Assembly: GCA_022447545.1 (NCBI GenBank)
Contig: JAKVBI010000020.1
Coordinates: 72,979 to 136,978 of the forward strand
Direction of reading: 5' to 3'
From: Myxococcota bacterium
Lineage (GTDB): Bacteria; Myxococcota_A; UBA9160; SMWR01
Length of the DNA: 64,000 nucleotides
The notes beneath the pieces are model-generated. The model was not told the origin of the DNA, did not search any database, and saw only the letters and a program-made list of their open reading frames with translations. This document shows, piece by piece, positions 36,732 to 44,693 of this stretch. The position numbers and the translations under genes were made by a program. How positions within the stretch are numbered: position 1 is the stretch's first letter; each line of letters opens with the position of its first letter.

Positions 36732-37550
36732 CTATTCCGGCCATTCCGGGAAGTCCCTCGAGACCCGGAGCTTCCACTGAGGGGTGCGTTTTTCCACGAA
36801 GGCCACGGGTCCTTCCACGGCATCGGGTTTGGGCATGATGTGCAGATGCAGGGCGGTTTCTTTGCGCTCTACATCGTCGGGGGTGAGGAGCGGAGCCTCC
36901 CAAAGCAGTTTCTTCGACACCGCCACCGAGACCGGTGCGGCGTGAATGGCTACGTCGCGTGCTAGAGCCTGGGCGGCCGGCAGCACCTCCTCGGCCGGGA
37001 GGGTCTGGGAGGCGATCCCCAGGCGGTCGACCTCGTCGCCTCCGAAGGTTCGGCCGGTGAGCAGCAACTCGGCGGCGCGCGCCAAGCCCACGGCGCGCAG
37101 CACCGTCCAGTGGGAATAGGCGTCGGGCATCACGCCTCGGCGCACCTGTACGACGCCGTATTTGCCCTCTCGCGCAAAGATGCGGACATCGCACTGCATG
37201 GCGAGAGTCAACCCCAGACCGATGGCGTGGCCGTTGACCGCTGCAATGACGAGCTTGCGTACCCGAAAGGCGGGGAATTCCATGGCTGCCGCACTGAACT
37301 TTCGTCCCCCTGTGCGGGAAAGGTCGAAGGTGGCGGCCGCATCGGTCATGTCTGCACCCGCGCAGAAGGCGCGCCCCGCACCGGTCAACACGACAGCTCG
37401 CACGGCATCGTCCTCGTCACAACGCCGATAGGCTTCGGCCAGGGCTTCCGCGATGCCGGCGTCGAAGGCATTGAGCTTGTCCGGTCGGTTCAAGGTGAGG
37501 GTCGCGACGCCGTCATCGTCGAGATCGAAAAGGAGGGGTTGGCTGGTCAT
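36732..37550 (-). CDS. Crotonase-family protein lacking both catalytic glutamates
   Basis: 272 residues, crotonase fold with GRAFCAGADMTDA and HAIGLGLTLAMQCDV. The two Glu of classical enoyl-CoA hydratase are replaced: Thr in GLGLTLAM and Gln in GVVQVRRG. The reaction is therefore probably not hydration; isomerase, decarboxylase, dehalogenase or thioesterase members of the superfamily also lack them. ATG at 37550 has only a weak ribosome binding site; an upstream in-frame region to 37667 is less family-like. Divergent from the SnoaL/DDN pair. Confidence 0.82.
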   Translation of the reverse strand: MTSQPLLFDLDDDGVATLTLNRPDKLNAFDAGIAEALAEAYRRCDEDDAVRAVVLTGAGRAFCAGADMTDAAATFDLSRTGGRKFSAAAMEFPAFRVRKLVIAAVNGHAIGLGLTLAMQCDVRIFAREGKYGVVQVRRGVMPDAYSHWTVLRAVGLARAAELLLTGRTFGGDEVDRLGIASQTLPAEEVLPAAQALARDVAIHAAPVSVAVSKKLLWEAPLLTPDDVERKETALHLHIMPKPDAVEGPVAFVEKRTPQWKLRVSRDFPEWPE

Positions 37551-37665
37551 GGGATCAGGGTAGTACGCGCCCCACGGGTTGCACGGCGCGAGTTCTGGCC
37601 GGTGTTCGTCAGTTTCACGAACCGGGAGGGCGGTGGGTACAATCGCGGCCTGAGGAGGGAGCCCC

Positions 37666-38079
37666 ATGTCACCGACCCCCGCCGAGCGCGCCTTTTACCG
37701 CCACCTGGAGACCATCGCCCTGGGAGACCGCGACGCGTGGTTGGAGAACTTCGCCGAAGATGCGGTGGTGGAGGATCCCGTGGGACCCTCGCCCCTGGAC
37801 CCCTCGGGCCAGGGGCACCGCGGCCGGGTCGCCATCGGGGAATTCTGGGACCGGATGATCGGGCCCGGCGAGCTGCGCTTTGCCATCGAACGCGCCTACG
37901 TGTGCGGCGATGAGATTGCAAATGTGGGCACGATCTACAACCGGTTGCCCGGTACCGATGCCGAGATCGGCGCAGAGGGGGTATTTGTCTACCGTGTAGA
38001 TGCCGCGGGGAAGATCGTTTCTCTCAAGGCCTACTGGGATTACGAGGCCACCATGGCGGGAGTGACGCTTCCCGATTGA
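37666..38079 (+). CDS. SnoaL/ketosteroid-isomerase-like protein
   Basis: 137 residues, one SnoaL-like domain: FYRHLETIALGDRDAWLENFAEDAVVEDPVG at the N-terminus, a GQGHRGRVAIGEFWDRM helix and VFVYRVDAAGKIVSLKAYWDYE near the end. The Asp/Tyr pattern resembles ketosteroid isomerases and limonene-epoxide-hydrolase-like proteins. ATG follows GAGGAGGGAGCCCC. The DDN-like gene starts 41 bp downstream, so both are likely co-transcribed. Function not assigned. Confidence 0.83.
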   Translation: MSPTPAERAFYRHLETIALGDRDAWLENFAEDAVVEDPVGPSPLDPSGQGHRGRVAIGEFWDRMIGPGELRFAIERAYVCGDEIANVGTIYNRLPGTDAEIGAEGVFVYRVDAAGKIVSLKAYWDYEATMAGVTLPD

Positions 38080-38120
38080 AACGTCGGGCGATGGAATGAG
38101 CCGAAGGCCAGGAGGCGGAA

Positions 38121-38600
38121 GTGGCGGGAATTCTCGAGCGCTTGGGTCGGATGGGGGTCGCGGTTTCTTCGTCGAAGTGGGGCGGCATCTTCTACTACGT
38201 GGTTTGTCGGCGCGTCGATCGTGTTTTGATCCCTCTGACGGCGGGTCGGCTGTCCATGGGTCCGCCCGGGCGCACAGTGCTGATCAGCAATACCGGAGCT
38301 CGTAGCGGTAAGCTGCGCAAGACCTCACTCGCCTTCCTCTGGCGAGGCGACGACATGGTGGTCATTGCGTCCAAGGGGGGGTCCCCCCGACATCCGGCCT
38401 GGTACCACAACCTGAAGGCGAACCCTCAGGTCCGGGTCCAGTACCGGGGGGGGGACGAGCAGCGAGTCGCGCGCGAGGCCCTGGGCGAGGAGCGTGACGC
38501 CCTGTTCGCCGAGGCCGCGGCCACCTACCCGAATTTCGCCGCCTATCAGAAGCGGGCCACCGGGCGGACCATCCCGGTCATGGTGCTCTCCAGAGCCTGA
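38121..38600 (+). CDS. DDN-family (nitroreductase, deazaflavin-dependent) protein 1
   Basis: 159 residues with a split-barrel DDN domain: TVLISNTGARSGKLRKTSLAFLW, VVIASKGGSPRHPAWYHNLKANPQVRV and FAAYQKRATGRTIPVMVL match the F420H2-binding family of deazaflavin-dependent nitroreductases. GTG at 38121 follows AGGAGGCGGAA. Paired with the SnoaL-like gene. A second DDN gene is at 39928-40389; with two LLM genes this argues that the host makes or scavenges F420, although no F420 biosynthesis gene is in the window. Confidence 0.87.
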   Translation: MAGILERLGRMGVAVSSSKWGGIFYYVVCRRVDRVLIPLTAGRLSMGPPGRTVLISNTGARSGKLRKTSLAFLWRGDDMVVIASKGGSPRHPAWYHNLKANPQVRVQYRGGDEQRVAREALGEERDALFAEAAATYPNFAAYQKRATGRTIPVMVLSRA

Positions 38601-38601
38601 G

Positions 38602-38619
38602 GGCGCGTGTTAGCGCGCC
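38602..38619. terminator. Small GC-rich hairpin between convergent genes
   Basis: GGCGCG (38602-38607) and CGCGCC (38614-38619) make a six-base stem with a TGTTAG loop that contains the serine-hydrolase-like gene's stop codon. The position between convergent genes suits a bidirectional terminator, but the stem is short and lacks a T-run. Confidence 0.35.
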
Positions 38620-39734
38620 GCGCAATCGAAGGCGAGGTTTCCGAGCAAGACGATCTGGTGAGTCCCGCCCTGGGAGCGGTCGTAGCCGGCCTTCGGGTAG
38701 CCATTGGTGAAGAAGGCGAAGGAGATCCCCGACTCTGGGTCGCAGAAGGACATCTGAGTGGGAGCGCCGGTGTGCCCGAAGGTGCCCGGTGAAGCTGTTC
38801 GCCCCGGGGCACCCGCCGGGGCCCCGCCTCCTGGTCCCACCACCACGAACAGGCCCATCTTGGTGGGCTCACCTGGATTGCCGAAATCGCCGGACATGGG
38901 CATGTCGACCTGAGCTCGCGTGCCCTCGGCGACGGCCTCTCGACTCCACACATCCGTGTGATAGAGAGCTTGAAACAGCAACGCCATGTCGGCCGCATTG
39001 GAGACCGCTGTGTGGCTGGGCTCGCCCGCCGCCAGGACATCGGGCTCGGTCAGGTACCAGGGACCCCAGGGGTCGATCACGACCTCGTCGGGATCCGCGT
39101 CGGTGCACACGTAGCGGGCGACGTCACCCTGCTCGTGAACCGGCGGTCCAATGTCCAGGGTCAGGCCGAGGGGCTCGGTGATTTTTTCGCGCAGGAAGCC
39201 CCTCAGGCTATTCCCCGAGGTTGCTTCTACCAGTTCCTTGATGACCCAGGCTGAGGAGGTGACGTGGAAGGCCAACTGGGAGCCCGGCTCCCAGTCGAGT
39301 CGCCACTTCGAGAAGGCTGCCAGGCGTTGCTCGCGCTCCACATGCCTTGGGTAGCCGAGCGGCGCCATGGGAAATCCACCCGTGTGAGTCAAGACGTGTC
39401 GGACCCGTACCGCGTCCTTTCCGTTGGTGGCGAACTCCGGGATGATGTCGGCCACCCGAGTGTCGAGTTCGAAGAGTCCATCGCTGAGTGCCTTCCAAGC
39501 CACCGCAGCCAACACCGGGCGCCCAGCCGACTGCAGGACGTAGCGGGTCTCGGGGGTCGTATCGCCGACGGTCTCGAAGCCAACCAGCCGACCTTCACTG
39601 GCGATGGCGACCTGACAGGATGGGAGGCGTCCTCCCTCCACCTCGTTACGTGCGCGGCGAAGAAAGAGGTCCAGGCGTTCCGGGTCGATTCCTACAGAGG
39701 CGGGGTCGGCCAACTCGCGGGACATGGGTTGCAT
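38610..39734 (-). CDS. Beta-lactamase-fold serine hydrolase with altered catalytic motif
   Basis: 374 residues, serine beta-lactamase/class C penicillin-binding fold. The SxxK motif is SAGR (Ser69, Arg72), replacing the essential Lys, and the Tyr block normally read as YSNTGY appears as FHVTSS, without the Tyr. HTG near the end (FGHTGAPTQMSF) is kept. The protein may therefore be a binding or inactive homologue, or use a different mechanism. ATG at 39734 follows GGAGCCCACCC; in-frame starts at 39779 and 39725 exist. Family firm, activity doubtful. Confidence 0.78.
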   Translation of the reverse strand: MQPMSRELADPASVGIDPERLDLFLRRARNEVEGGRLPSCQVAIASEGRLVGFETVGDTTPETRYVLQSAGRPVLAAVAWKALSDGLFELDTRVADIIPEFATNGKDAVRVRHVLTHTGGFPMAPLGYPRHVEREQRLAAFSKWRLDWEPGSQLAFHVTSSAWVIKELVEATSGNSLRGFLREKITEPLGLTLDIGPPVHEQGDVARYVCTDADPDEVVIDPWGPWYLTEPDVLAAGEPSHTAVSNAADMALLFQALYHTDVWSREAVAEGTRAQVDMPMSGDFGNPGEPTKMGLFVVVGPGGGAPAGAPGRTASPGTFGHTGAPTQMSFCDPESGISFAFFTNGYPKAGYDRSQGGTHQIVLLGNLAFDCAAR

Positions 39735-39927
39735 GGGTGGGCTCCAGAGTTCGAAAGAGTTCGAGGAATCCTTTAACACGATCCACCGCGCGATGGAACA
39801 ACTGGGATGTGCTCGTCATGAGCAGCCAAGCTTGGGCGCGGGGGTGTAGAGTAGGCTCCGCAACTCGACGAGAGGGTCCAGGCCCCTGTTGGTTGGAGCC
39901 CTCGAATCCCAGGACCCCGGAGGTGAG

Positions 39928-40389
39928 ATGGCCGAGAACCCCATGACCGAGCAGGAATTCAAGCGGCTTCGTCAATTCATCAAGCCATTCTCGCGTCTCA
40001 ACTCCTGGGTATACCGGCTCACGGGAGGACGCCTGATGGGCAAATTCCAGGGTCGACCCGTGGTGTTGATCACGATGAAGGGAGCTAAGAGCGGAGCTAA
40101 ACGAACCATTCCGTTGATGTATGTCCCCTACGGCGACGGCGTGATCATTGTGGCGTCCCAGGGGGGAGCTCCGAAGTCGCCGGTCTGGTACGCGAACCTG
40201 CTGGCGAACCCAGACATCGAGGCCCAGTACAAGGGCCAGAAGATGCAGCTGCGAGCTCGTCAGGTGGACGACGACGAGAAGGCGCAGGTCTGGCCCACCT
40301 GCGTCGAACACTACCCGCCCTTTGCCGACTACCAGTCCCGAACGGACCGGAACATCCCGGTCTTCGTCTGCGAACCGCGAACGAGTTGA
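39928..40389 (+). CDS. DDN-family (deazaflavin-dependent nitroreductase) protein 2
   Basis: 153 residues. The split-barrel core reads PVVLITMKGAKSGAKRTIPLMYVPYGDGVIIVASQGGAPKSPVWYANLLANPDIE, the F420H2-binding segment, followed by a PPFADYQSRTDRNIPVFV tail shared with the DDN family. ATG at 39928 follows CCGGAGGTGAG; ATG at 39943 is an alternative. The TauD/TfdA-like dioxygenase gene begins 24 bp later on the same strand, indicating co-transcription. Substrate unknown. Confidence 0.87.
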   Translation: MAENPMTEQEFKRLRQFIKPFSRLNSWVYRLTGGRLMGKFQGRPVVLITMKGAKSGAKRTIPLMYVPYGDGVIIVASQGGAPKSPVWYANLLANPDIEAQYKGQKMQLRARQVDDDEKAQVWPTCVEHYPPFADYQSRTDRNIPVFVCEPRTS

Positions 40390-40413
40390 TCACAGCATCC
40401 GAGAGGAGTTCCC

Positions 40414-41289
40414 ATGCCTGAATCTCGAGTGCAGATCGAAAAGATCTCTGGTGCACTGGGCGCCGAGCTACGGGGGCTGGATCTGGCCGATGGGCTCGAA
40501 GAGCAGGGTCTGGAGAGTCTCGAGCGCGCGATTCTCGACCACCATGTGGTGTTTCTGCGCAACCAGCCCTTGAGCGATGAAGCGCACCTGGCATTGGCCC
40601 GCAGATTTGGGGAGGTGTCCGTCTATCCGATTCTGGCGGCCATGGGGTCCGACGTTACGCTCGAGGTGATCGAGGACACGGAGAACAGTGCACCCAAGGC
40701 GGATCACTGGCATACGGACGTGACCTGGATTCCCGAACCCCCGAAACTTGCGTTCTTGAGTGCGTGCGAAATTCCTGCATATGGGGGCGACACCCTGTGG
40801 GTGAGTCTGCACGCCGCCTACGATGCACTATCGCCTGCACTCCAAGAGCGCATCGATGGGCTCCGTGTATTCCACGACGCGGGTGATGAATTCTGGGACT
40901 CGGTGGCCATTGCACTCGGCGACGAACAGGTGGCGCAAATTCGCAAGCAGGTGGGTTCGGGTGCCGAGCACCCCCTGGTGCGAACGCACCCGGCCACCGG
41001 TCGCAAGGCGCTGTTCGTGGCCAGCTTCATGCAGCACATCGTCGGGATGTACGAGGACGAGAGCCGTATGCTGCTCGACTTCCTGATGGCGCACGCTTGC
41101 AAGGTGGAATTCCAATGCCGGTGGCGTTGGCAGCGCGATGATCTCGCCATTTGGGACGAGCGTTGCACCATGCACCGTGCGCTGGGTGACCACTATCCCC
41201 AGCGCCGCCGGGTGCGGCGATGCACCGTGGACGGTGATCGTCCGTACTTCGAGCCCGAGGCTCACGTGCCTTCGCAGCCCTCTGCCTAG
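40414..41289 (+). CDS. TauD/TfdA-type alpha-ketoglutarate-dependent dioxygenase
   Basis: 291 residues. The iron triad is visible as His100-x-Asp102 (HWHTDVTW) and His254 (CTMHRALGDHY), with an Arg cluster (RRRVRR, about 263-268) for 2-oxoglutarate binding. GGDTLWVSLHAAYDALSP is the typical TauD cap segment. Members remove sulfonate, aryloxy or alkyl groups by hydroxylation with Fe(II) and 2-oxoglutarate. ATG has AGAGGAGTTCCC upstream. Paired with a DDN-like gene 24 bp upstream. Substrate unknown. Confidence 0.9.
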   Translation: MPESRVQIEKISGALGAELRGLDLADGLEEQGLESLERAILDHHVVFLRNQPLSDEAHLALARRFGEVSVYPILAAMGSDVTLEVIEDTENSAPKADHWHTDVTWIPEPPKLAFLSACEIPAYGGDTLWVSLHAAYDALSPALQERIDGLRVFHDAGDEFWDSVAIALGDEQVAQIRKQVGSGAEHPLVRTHPATGRKALFVASFMQHIVGMYEDESRMLLDFLMAHACKVEFQCRWRWQRDDLAIWDERCTMHRALGDHYPQRRRVRRCTVDGDRPYFEPEAHVPSQPSA

Positions 41290-41310
41290 AGGCAGGTTGC
41301 GCTTACTCCC

Positions 41311-42450
41311 TCAATAACCGCTCAACTCCGCGAAGCGCCGGCGTTGGTAGCTCGAATCGCCCAGCAGCAACTCGCAGACGCGGGCTCGCTTGAGAAAGAA
41401 GCCGATATCCTGCTCGTCGGTGACGCCGATTCCCCCATGGAGCTGGATGCTCTCGTTGGATGCGAGGTGGTAGGTATCGGAAGCTCTGGCTTTGCAGGTG
41501 CTCGCGATCTTCGAGCGCGCGGGATCCTCTTCGTCAAGGGCACGCCAGGCATCGGTGACGATGGAGCGAGTGAGTTCCACTTCACAGAAGACCCGAGCGA
41601 TGCGGTGCTTGAGGGCTTGGAAGCTTCCGATTTTCACGCCGAACTGCTCCCGTTCCTTCAGGTAGGCGACGGTCTGATCGAAAACCTCCTGAATGCCGCC
41701 GAGCATTTCGGATGCGATGGCCACCATCGCTCGGTCGAAGGTCGTTTCCAGTACCTCGGCCCCCGAGCCCAGTTCTCCCAGCAGTCGATCGGTTCCGAGG
41801 TGGACCCCATCCAGGCTGAGATTCGCGGCGCTTCGGCTGTCGATCAGAAAGGTGGACTCGATGCTCACCCCCTCGGTGTCCCGGTCCACGATGAACAGGC
41901 TCAACCCTTCCCGTTCTCCCGGTTCCCCACTGGTGCGCGCGGCCACGATCCAATGGTCAGCGGCGGCTCCGTCCAGCACGAGGGTCTTGCGGCCCGTGAG
42001 CACGTACCCCCCCCCTGCCTCGCGGGCGGTGGTGGCGATGGCCCAGGGGTCATGGCGCGGGGTCTCCTGGTACGCGAGGGCAAGGACCGCTTCTCCGCCC
42101 ACGATGCGCGTCAGGAAGTTCTGTTTCTGCTCGGGGCTTCCGGCTTCGAGGATGACGCCGCCGGCCAGCACCACTGTCGAGAGCATGGGCGAGATGACGA
42201 GTCGGGTCCCGAGTTGTTCAAGTACGATCCCGAGTTCGGCGTGGCCGAGGCCAGCCCCACCGTACTCCTCGGGAAAGGGAATCCCCGTCCAGCCGAGATC
42301 CGCCATCTCTCGCCACAGCTTCGTGTCGTAGCCTGGCTCGCTTCGTTGGTCACGCAGGGTCCGGAGCGCGTCGATGGACCCCTGAGATCGCACGAATTCA
42401 CGCGCCGTCTCCTGGATCAACTCCTGCTCTTCACTCAACACGAAGGACAT
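41311..42450 (-). CDS. Acyl-CoA dehydrogenase, smaller subunit of a tandem pair
   Basis: 379 residues. N-terminal helical domain (SEEQELIQETAREFVRS), middle beta-barrel and C-terminal FAD/acyl segment (REQFGVKIGSFQALKHRIA, QLHGGIGVTDEQDIGFFLKRA) are all present. It lies 48 bp downstream of a second acyl-CoA dehydrogenase. In steroid and isoprenoid catabolism (actinobacterial FadE-type pairs) such tandem genes encode heteromeric enzymes, so this is a plausible partner subunit. ATG has GAGG upstream. Part of the long minus-strand run with the Rieske oxygenase. Confidence 0.88.
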   Translation of the reverse strand: MSFVLSEEQELIQETAREFVRSQGSIDALRTLRDQRSEPGYDTKLWREMADLGWTGIPFPEEYGGAGLGHAELGIVLEQLGTRLVISPMLSTVVLAGGVILEAGSPEQKQNFLTRIVGGEAVLALAYQETPRHDPWAIATTAREAGGGYVLTGRKTLVLDGAAADHWIVAARTSGEPGEREGLSLFIVDRDTEGVSIESTFLIDSRSAANLSLDGVHLGTDRLLGELGSGAEVLETTFDRAMVAIASEMLGGIQEVFDQTVAYLKEREQFGVKIGSFQALKHRIARVFCEVELTRSIVTDAWRALDEEDPARSKIASTCKARASDTYHLASNESIQLHGGIGVTDEQDIGFFLKRARVCELLLGDSSYQRRRFAELSGY

Positions 42451-42498
42451 GGTTCGCCTCGTTGGTGCCCCGATTTCGTGGGCATCGAGTTGTGCCCG

Positions 42499-43692
42499 CT
42501 AATCCGGTAGCCCGAGGACGCGCTTGGCAATGATGTTGAGCTGGATCTCCGAGGTCCCGCCGAGAATCGTCGAGGCCTTGCCGTAGAGCCAGCTGCGTGT
42601 GGCCTGGATCTCTTCGGGGTCGAACCCCTCTCCATCCCAACCCAGCCCCTCCGTGCCTGCCGCCCGGTGCCGCCAATCTTCCGAGCGCTGATTCAATTCA
42701 CTCACGTAGAGCTTGAACATCGAACTTTCGGAGCCGGGCCCCTTGCCTGCGCGAACGGCGGCAGTGTTTCGCGCGAGGGTGGCGCGGTAGCAGATCCTGT
42801 CCATCTGGAGTTGCACGAGTTCGTCGCGCAGACCGGCATCGGGAAGGGGGCCCTGGGGCGTGTTCAGGGATCGGCGGGCCACATCCAGCAGAGAGCTGCG
42901 CTTCGGGGGACGGACGCCTGGGATCGCCTGGGCGAGCATGGCCCGCTCGTGCTGCAGCAGGTGTTTGGCGATGGACCAACCGCCGTTTTCGGGTCCGACC
43001 CGTTGCTGAGAGGGGACTCGTACGGAATCGAAGAAGGTCTGGCAGAAGGGAGAGGCTCCGCTGATCAGAGGGATCGGTGAGATGGAGACACCTCCACTCT
43101 CCAGGTCGATGAGCAGAAAGCTGATGCCGTCGTGTTTGGGGGCGGACGGGTCCGTGCGAACCAGGCAGAAGATCCAGTCTGAGATATCCGCGTCCGAGGT
43201 CCAGATCTTCTGACCGTCGACCAAGTATTCCCCACCTTCGAGAACGGCCCGGCACTGAAGGCTCGCCAGGTCCGATCCGGCAGCGGGTTCGCTGTAGCCC
43301 TGGCACCAGCGAATCTCGCCTCGGGCGATCGGGGGTAGGAATCGGCTTTTCTGTTCGTCAGTTCCGTACTCCAAGAGCACGGGGGCGAGCATGGTGATCC
43401 CGTAGGAGAAGAGCGGTGGGCGGCAGTTCAAGCGGCGCATCTCGCTCTGGAGAATTCTCTGTTCCGACTGTGACAGGCCTGCTCCTCCGTATTCCACAGG
43501 CCAGTCGGGAACCGTCCAGCCCCGCTCGAGCATCCGCTCGAACCAGACCTGCGAGTCGTCGTCCAGAAATTCTGCCCGACGGCCGCCCCAGTACAGATAT
43601 TTGATGTCTGCTACTGGAGCGCGTACCGAGGCCGGGCAGTTGTCTTCCAACCATGCGCGCGTTTCGCGGCGAAAGTCTTCGGGGTCACTCAT
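42499..43692 (-). CDS. Acyl-CoA dehydrogenase, larger subunit of a tandem pair
   Basis: 397 residues, acyl-CoA dehydrogenase fold with PVEYGGAGLSQSEQRIL, CQGYSEPAAGSDLASLQ (flavin/substrate loop), YLVDGQKIWTSDAD and the late STILGGTSEIQLNIIAKRVLG. At the catalytic-base loop usually read YEGTSEIQ it has LGGTSEIQ, so a Gly stands in for Glu; the base may sit elsewhere (as in other family branches) or in the partner subunit. ATG at 43692 is preferred over an earlier GTG at 43737. Lies 48 bp upstream of the smaller subunit and 60 bp after ThuA. Confidence 0.87.
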   Translation of the reverse strand: MSDPEDFRRETRAWLEDNCPASVRAPVADIKYLYWGGRRAEFLDDDSQVWFERMLERGWTVPDWPVEYGGAGLSQSEQRILQSEMRRLNCRPPLFSYGITMLAPVLLEYGTDEQKSRFLPPIARGEIRWCQGYSEPAAGSDLASLQCRAVLEGGEYLVDGQKIWTSDADISDWIFCLVRTDPSAPKHDGISFLLIDLESGGVSISPIPLISGASPFCQTFFDSVRVPSQQRVGPENGGWSIAKHLLQHERAMLAQAIPGVRPPKRSSLLDVARRSLNTPQGPLPDAGLRDELVQLQMDRICYRATLARNTAAVRAGKGPGSESSMFKLYVSELNQRSEDWRHRAAGTEGLGWDGEGFDPEEIQATRSWLYGKASTILGGTSEIQLNIIAKRVLGLPD

Positions 43693-43752
43693 CTCGGGGG
43701 ATCTCTCTCGGTGGGATGGCGGAGAGCGCGTGAGCACTGTCCGGGCTCGACA

Positions 43753-44496
43753 CTATGCTTCCAGGCACCAGGCGATACCGCGTCGAAGCAACTCGTAGTA
43801 CTGGGGGAGTTCCCAGGAACAGCGTTCCACCTGGGGGTAGTAGTCCATCACGGGTCGCATGTCGTAGTGGCCGCGGCAGTGCCCCAGGGTGTTATAGAGG
43901 ACGGCGCCTCGGCCCAGCGGCCTGAGGTACATGACGGGATGTCGGTCGGCGTGGGTCCAGTCGGATTCGACGAAGCCGTCGGCCTTTCCCGTGTAGCGGG
44001 TTTCGAGCAGGGGCGTCAGGGCATTGGGATCCGGATAGATGCTGAGATAGAGCTCGTCTTCGGTGTCGAAGTCGTCGATTCCCTGGACCAGGGGGTGATC
44101 GGGTGCCACCACCTCGACCCGAAACGGGGCGATGGGGGGGTGGGCGATGAATTGGCTGCCCAGGGTATGGGCAAGACGGTCAATGGTCCGGGGGGCGGCG
44201 ACGCCATCAGCAGTGAATTTCAGCACGGAGTTGGTGCCGTGGAGTGCCAACCAGCGGCCGCCCTCCTCCACGAAAGCAGTCAACGCCTCCTGCTCGGCCG
44301 GGCTGGGGCATACGTCGCAGGTGTAGGTTACGAGGAAACGGCTGGCGCGGATGGCATCGAGGTCGTGGAAGTCGGTGGCCACCTCGACGCGAACTTGTTC
44401 ATGTTCTCCCAGGAGTTTCAGCAGTTCGATCCGCGCGAAGTCAATGTCGTGATACTTCCCGCTGGCAACCAGATACGCGTCCACGCGTTCAGGCAC
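43753..44496 (-). CDS. ThuA-like domain protein (soluble)
   Basis: 247 residues with a ThuA-like class I amidotransferase-like fold: LVASGKYHDIDFARIELLKLL, FLVTYTCDVCPSPAEQEALTAFVEEGGRWLALHGTNS and the LGHCRGHYD segment near the end. No export signal, unlike the relative at 6080. GTG at 44496 follows GGAGGTGAACC and overlaps the last bases of the ferredoxin gene by 8 bp, indicating translational coupling within the Rieske run. Enzymatic role unclear; finding it inside an oxygenase operon is unusual. Confidence 0.82.
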   Translation of the reverse strand: MPERVDAYLVASGKYHDIDFARIELLKLLGEHEQVRVEVATDFHDLDAIRASRFLVTYTCDVCPSPAEQEALTAFVEEGGRWLALHGTNSVLKFTADGVAAPRTIDRLAHTLGSQFIAHPPIAPFRVEVVAPDHPLVQGIDDFDTEDELYLSIYPDPNALTPLLETRYTGKADGFVESDWTHADRHPVMYLRPLGRGAVLYNTLGHCRGHYDMRPVMDYYPQVERCSWELPQYYELLRRGIAWCLEA

Positions 44497-44692
44497 GGTT
44501 CACCTCCGTCACTTGGATGGCAAAAAACGGGCACATCGCTGCGGCTTCGTGGATTACGGCTTCCGATTCGACAGGCTTGGCAGCTACGCGCGATTTGTTC
44601 TCTTCGTCCAACGAAAAGGTGCCTGGCGCTCGGCGCACGCAGCTGCTCGCCCCGCGACACGCGGAGCGGTCGATGCTCACGCGAATGTTCAT
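44489..44692 (-). CDS. [3Fe-4S]-type ferredoxin
   Basis: About 67 residues. Three cysteines fit the short bacterial [3Fe-4S] ferredoxin pattern: CRGASSC near the N-terminus, with Ala at the second usual Cys, and MCPFFAI near the end. These proteins commonly feed cytochrome P450s and some ring-hydroxylating oxygenases. The ATG at 44692 overlaps the Rieske stop codon region (a GTG at 44701 is an alternative), and the end overlaps ThuA, so it is coupled to both. Probably the electron donor of the neighbouring Rieske oxygenase; no reductase gene is seen nearby. Confidence 0.87.
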   Translation of the reverse strand: MNIRVSIDRSACRGASSCVRRAPGTFSLDEENKSRVAAKPVESEAVIHEAAAMCPFFAIQVTEVNRA

Positions 44693-44693
44693 T

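Noticed and set aside
41276-41295. Short hairpin CTGCC-TAGA-GGCAG after the TauD-like gene
   Set aside because: Only five base pairs, overlaps the stop codon and has no T-run.
41344-42510. 388-codon plus-strand open frame
   Set aside because: Lies antisense to the acyl-CoA dehydrogenase gene, which has clear family motifs; typical GC-rich shadow.
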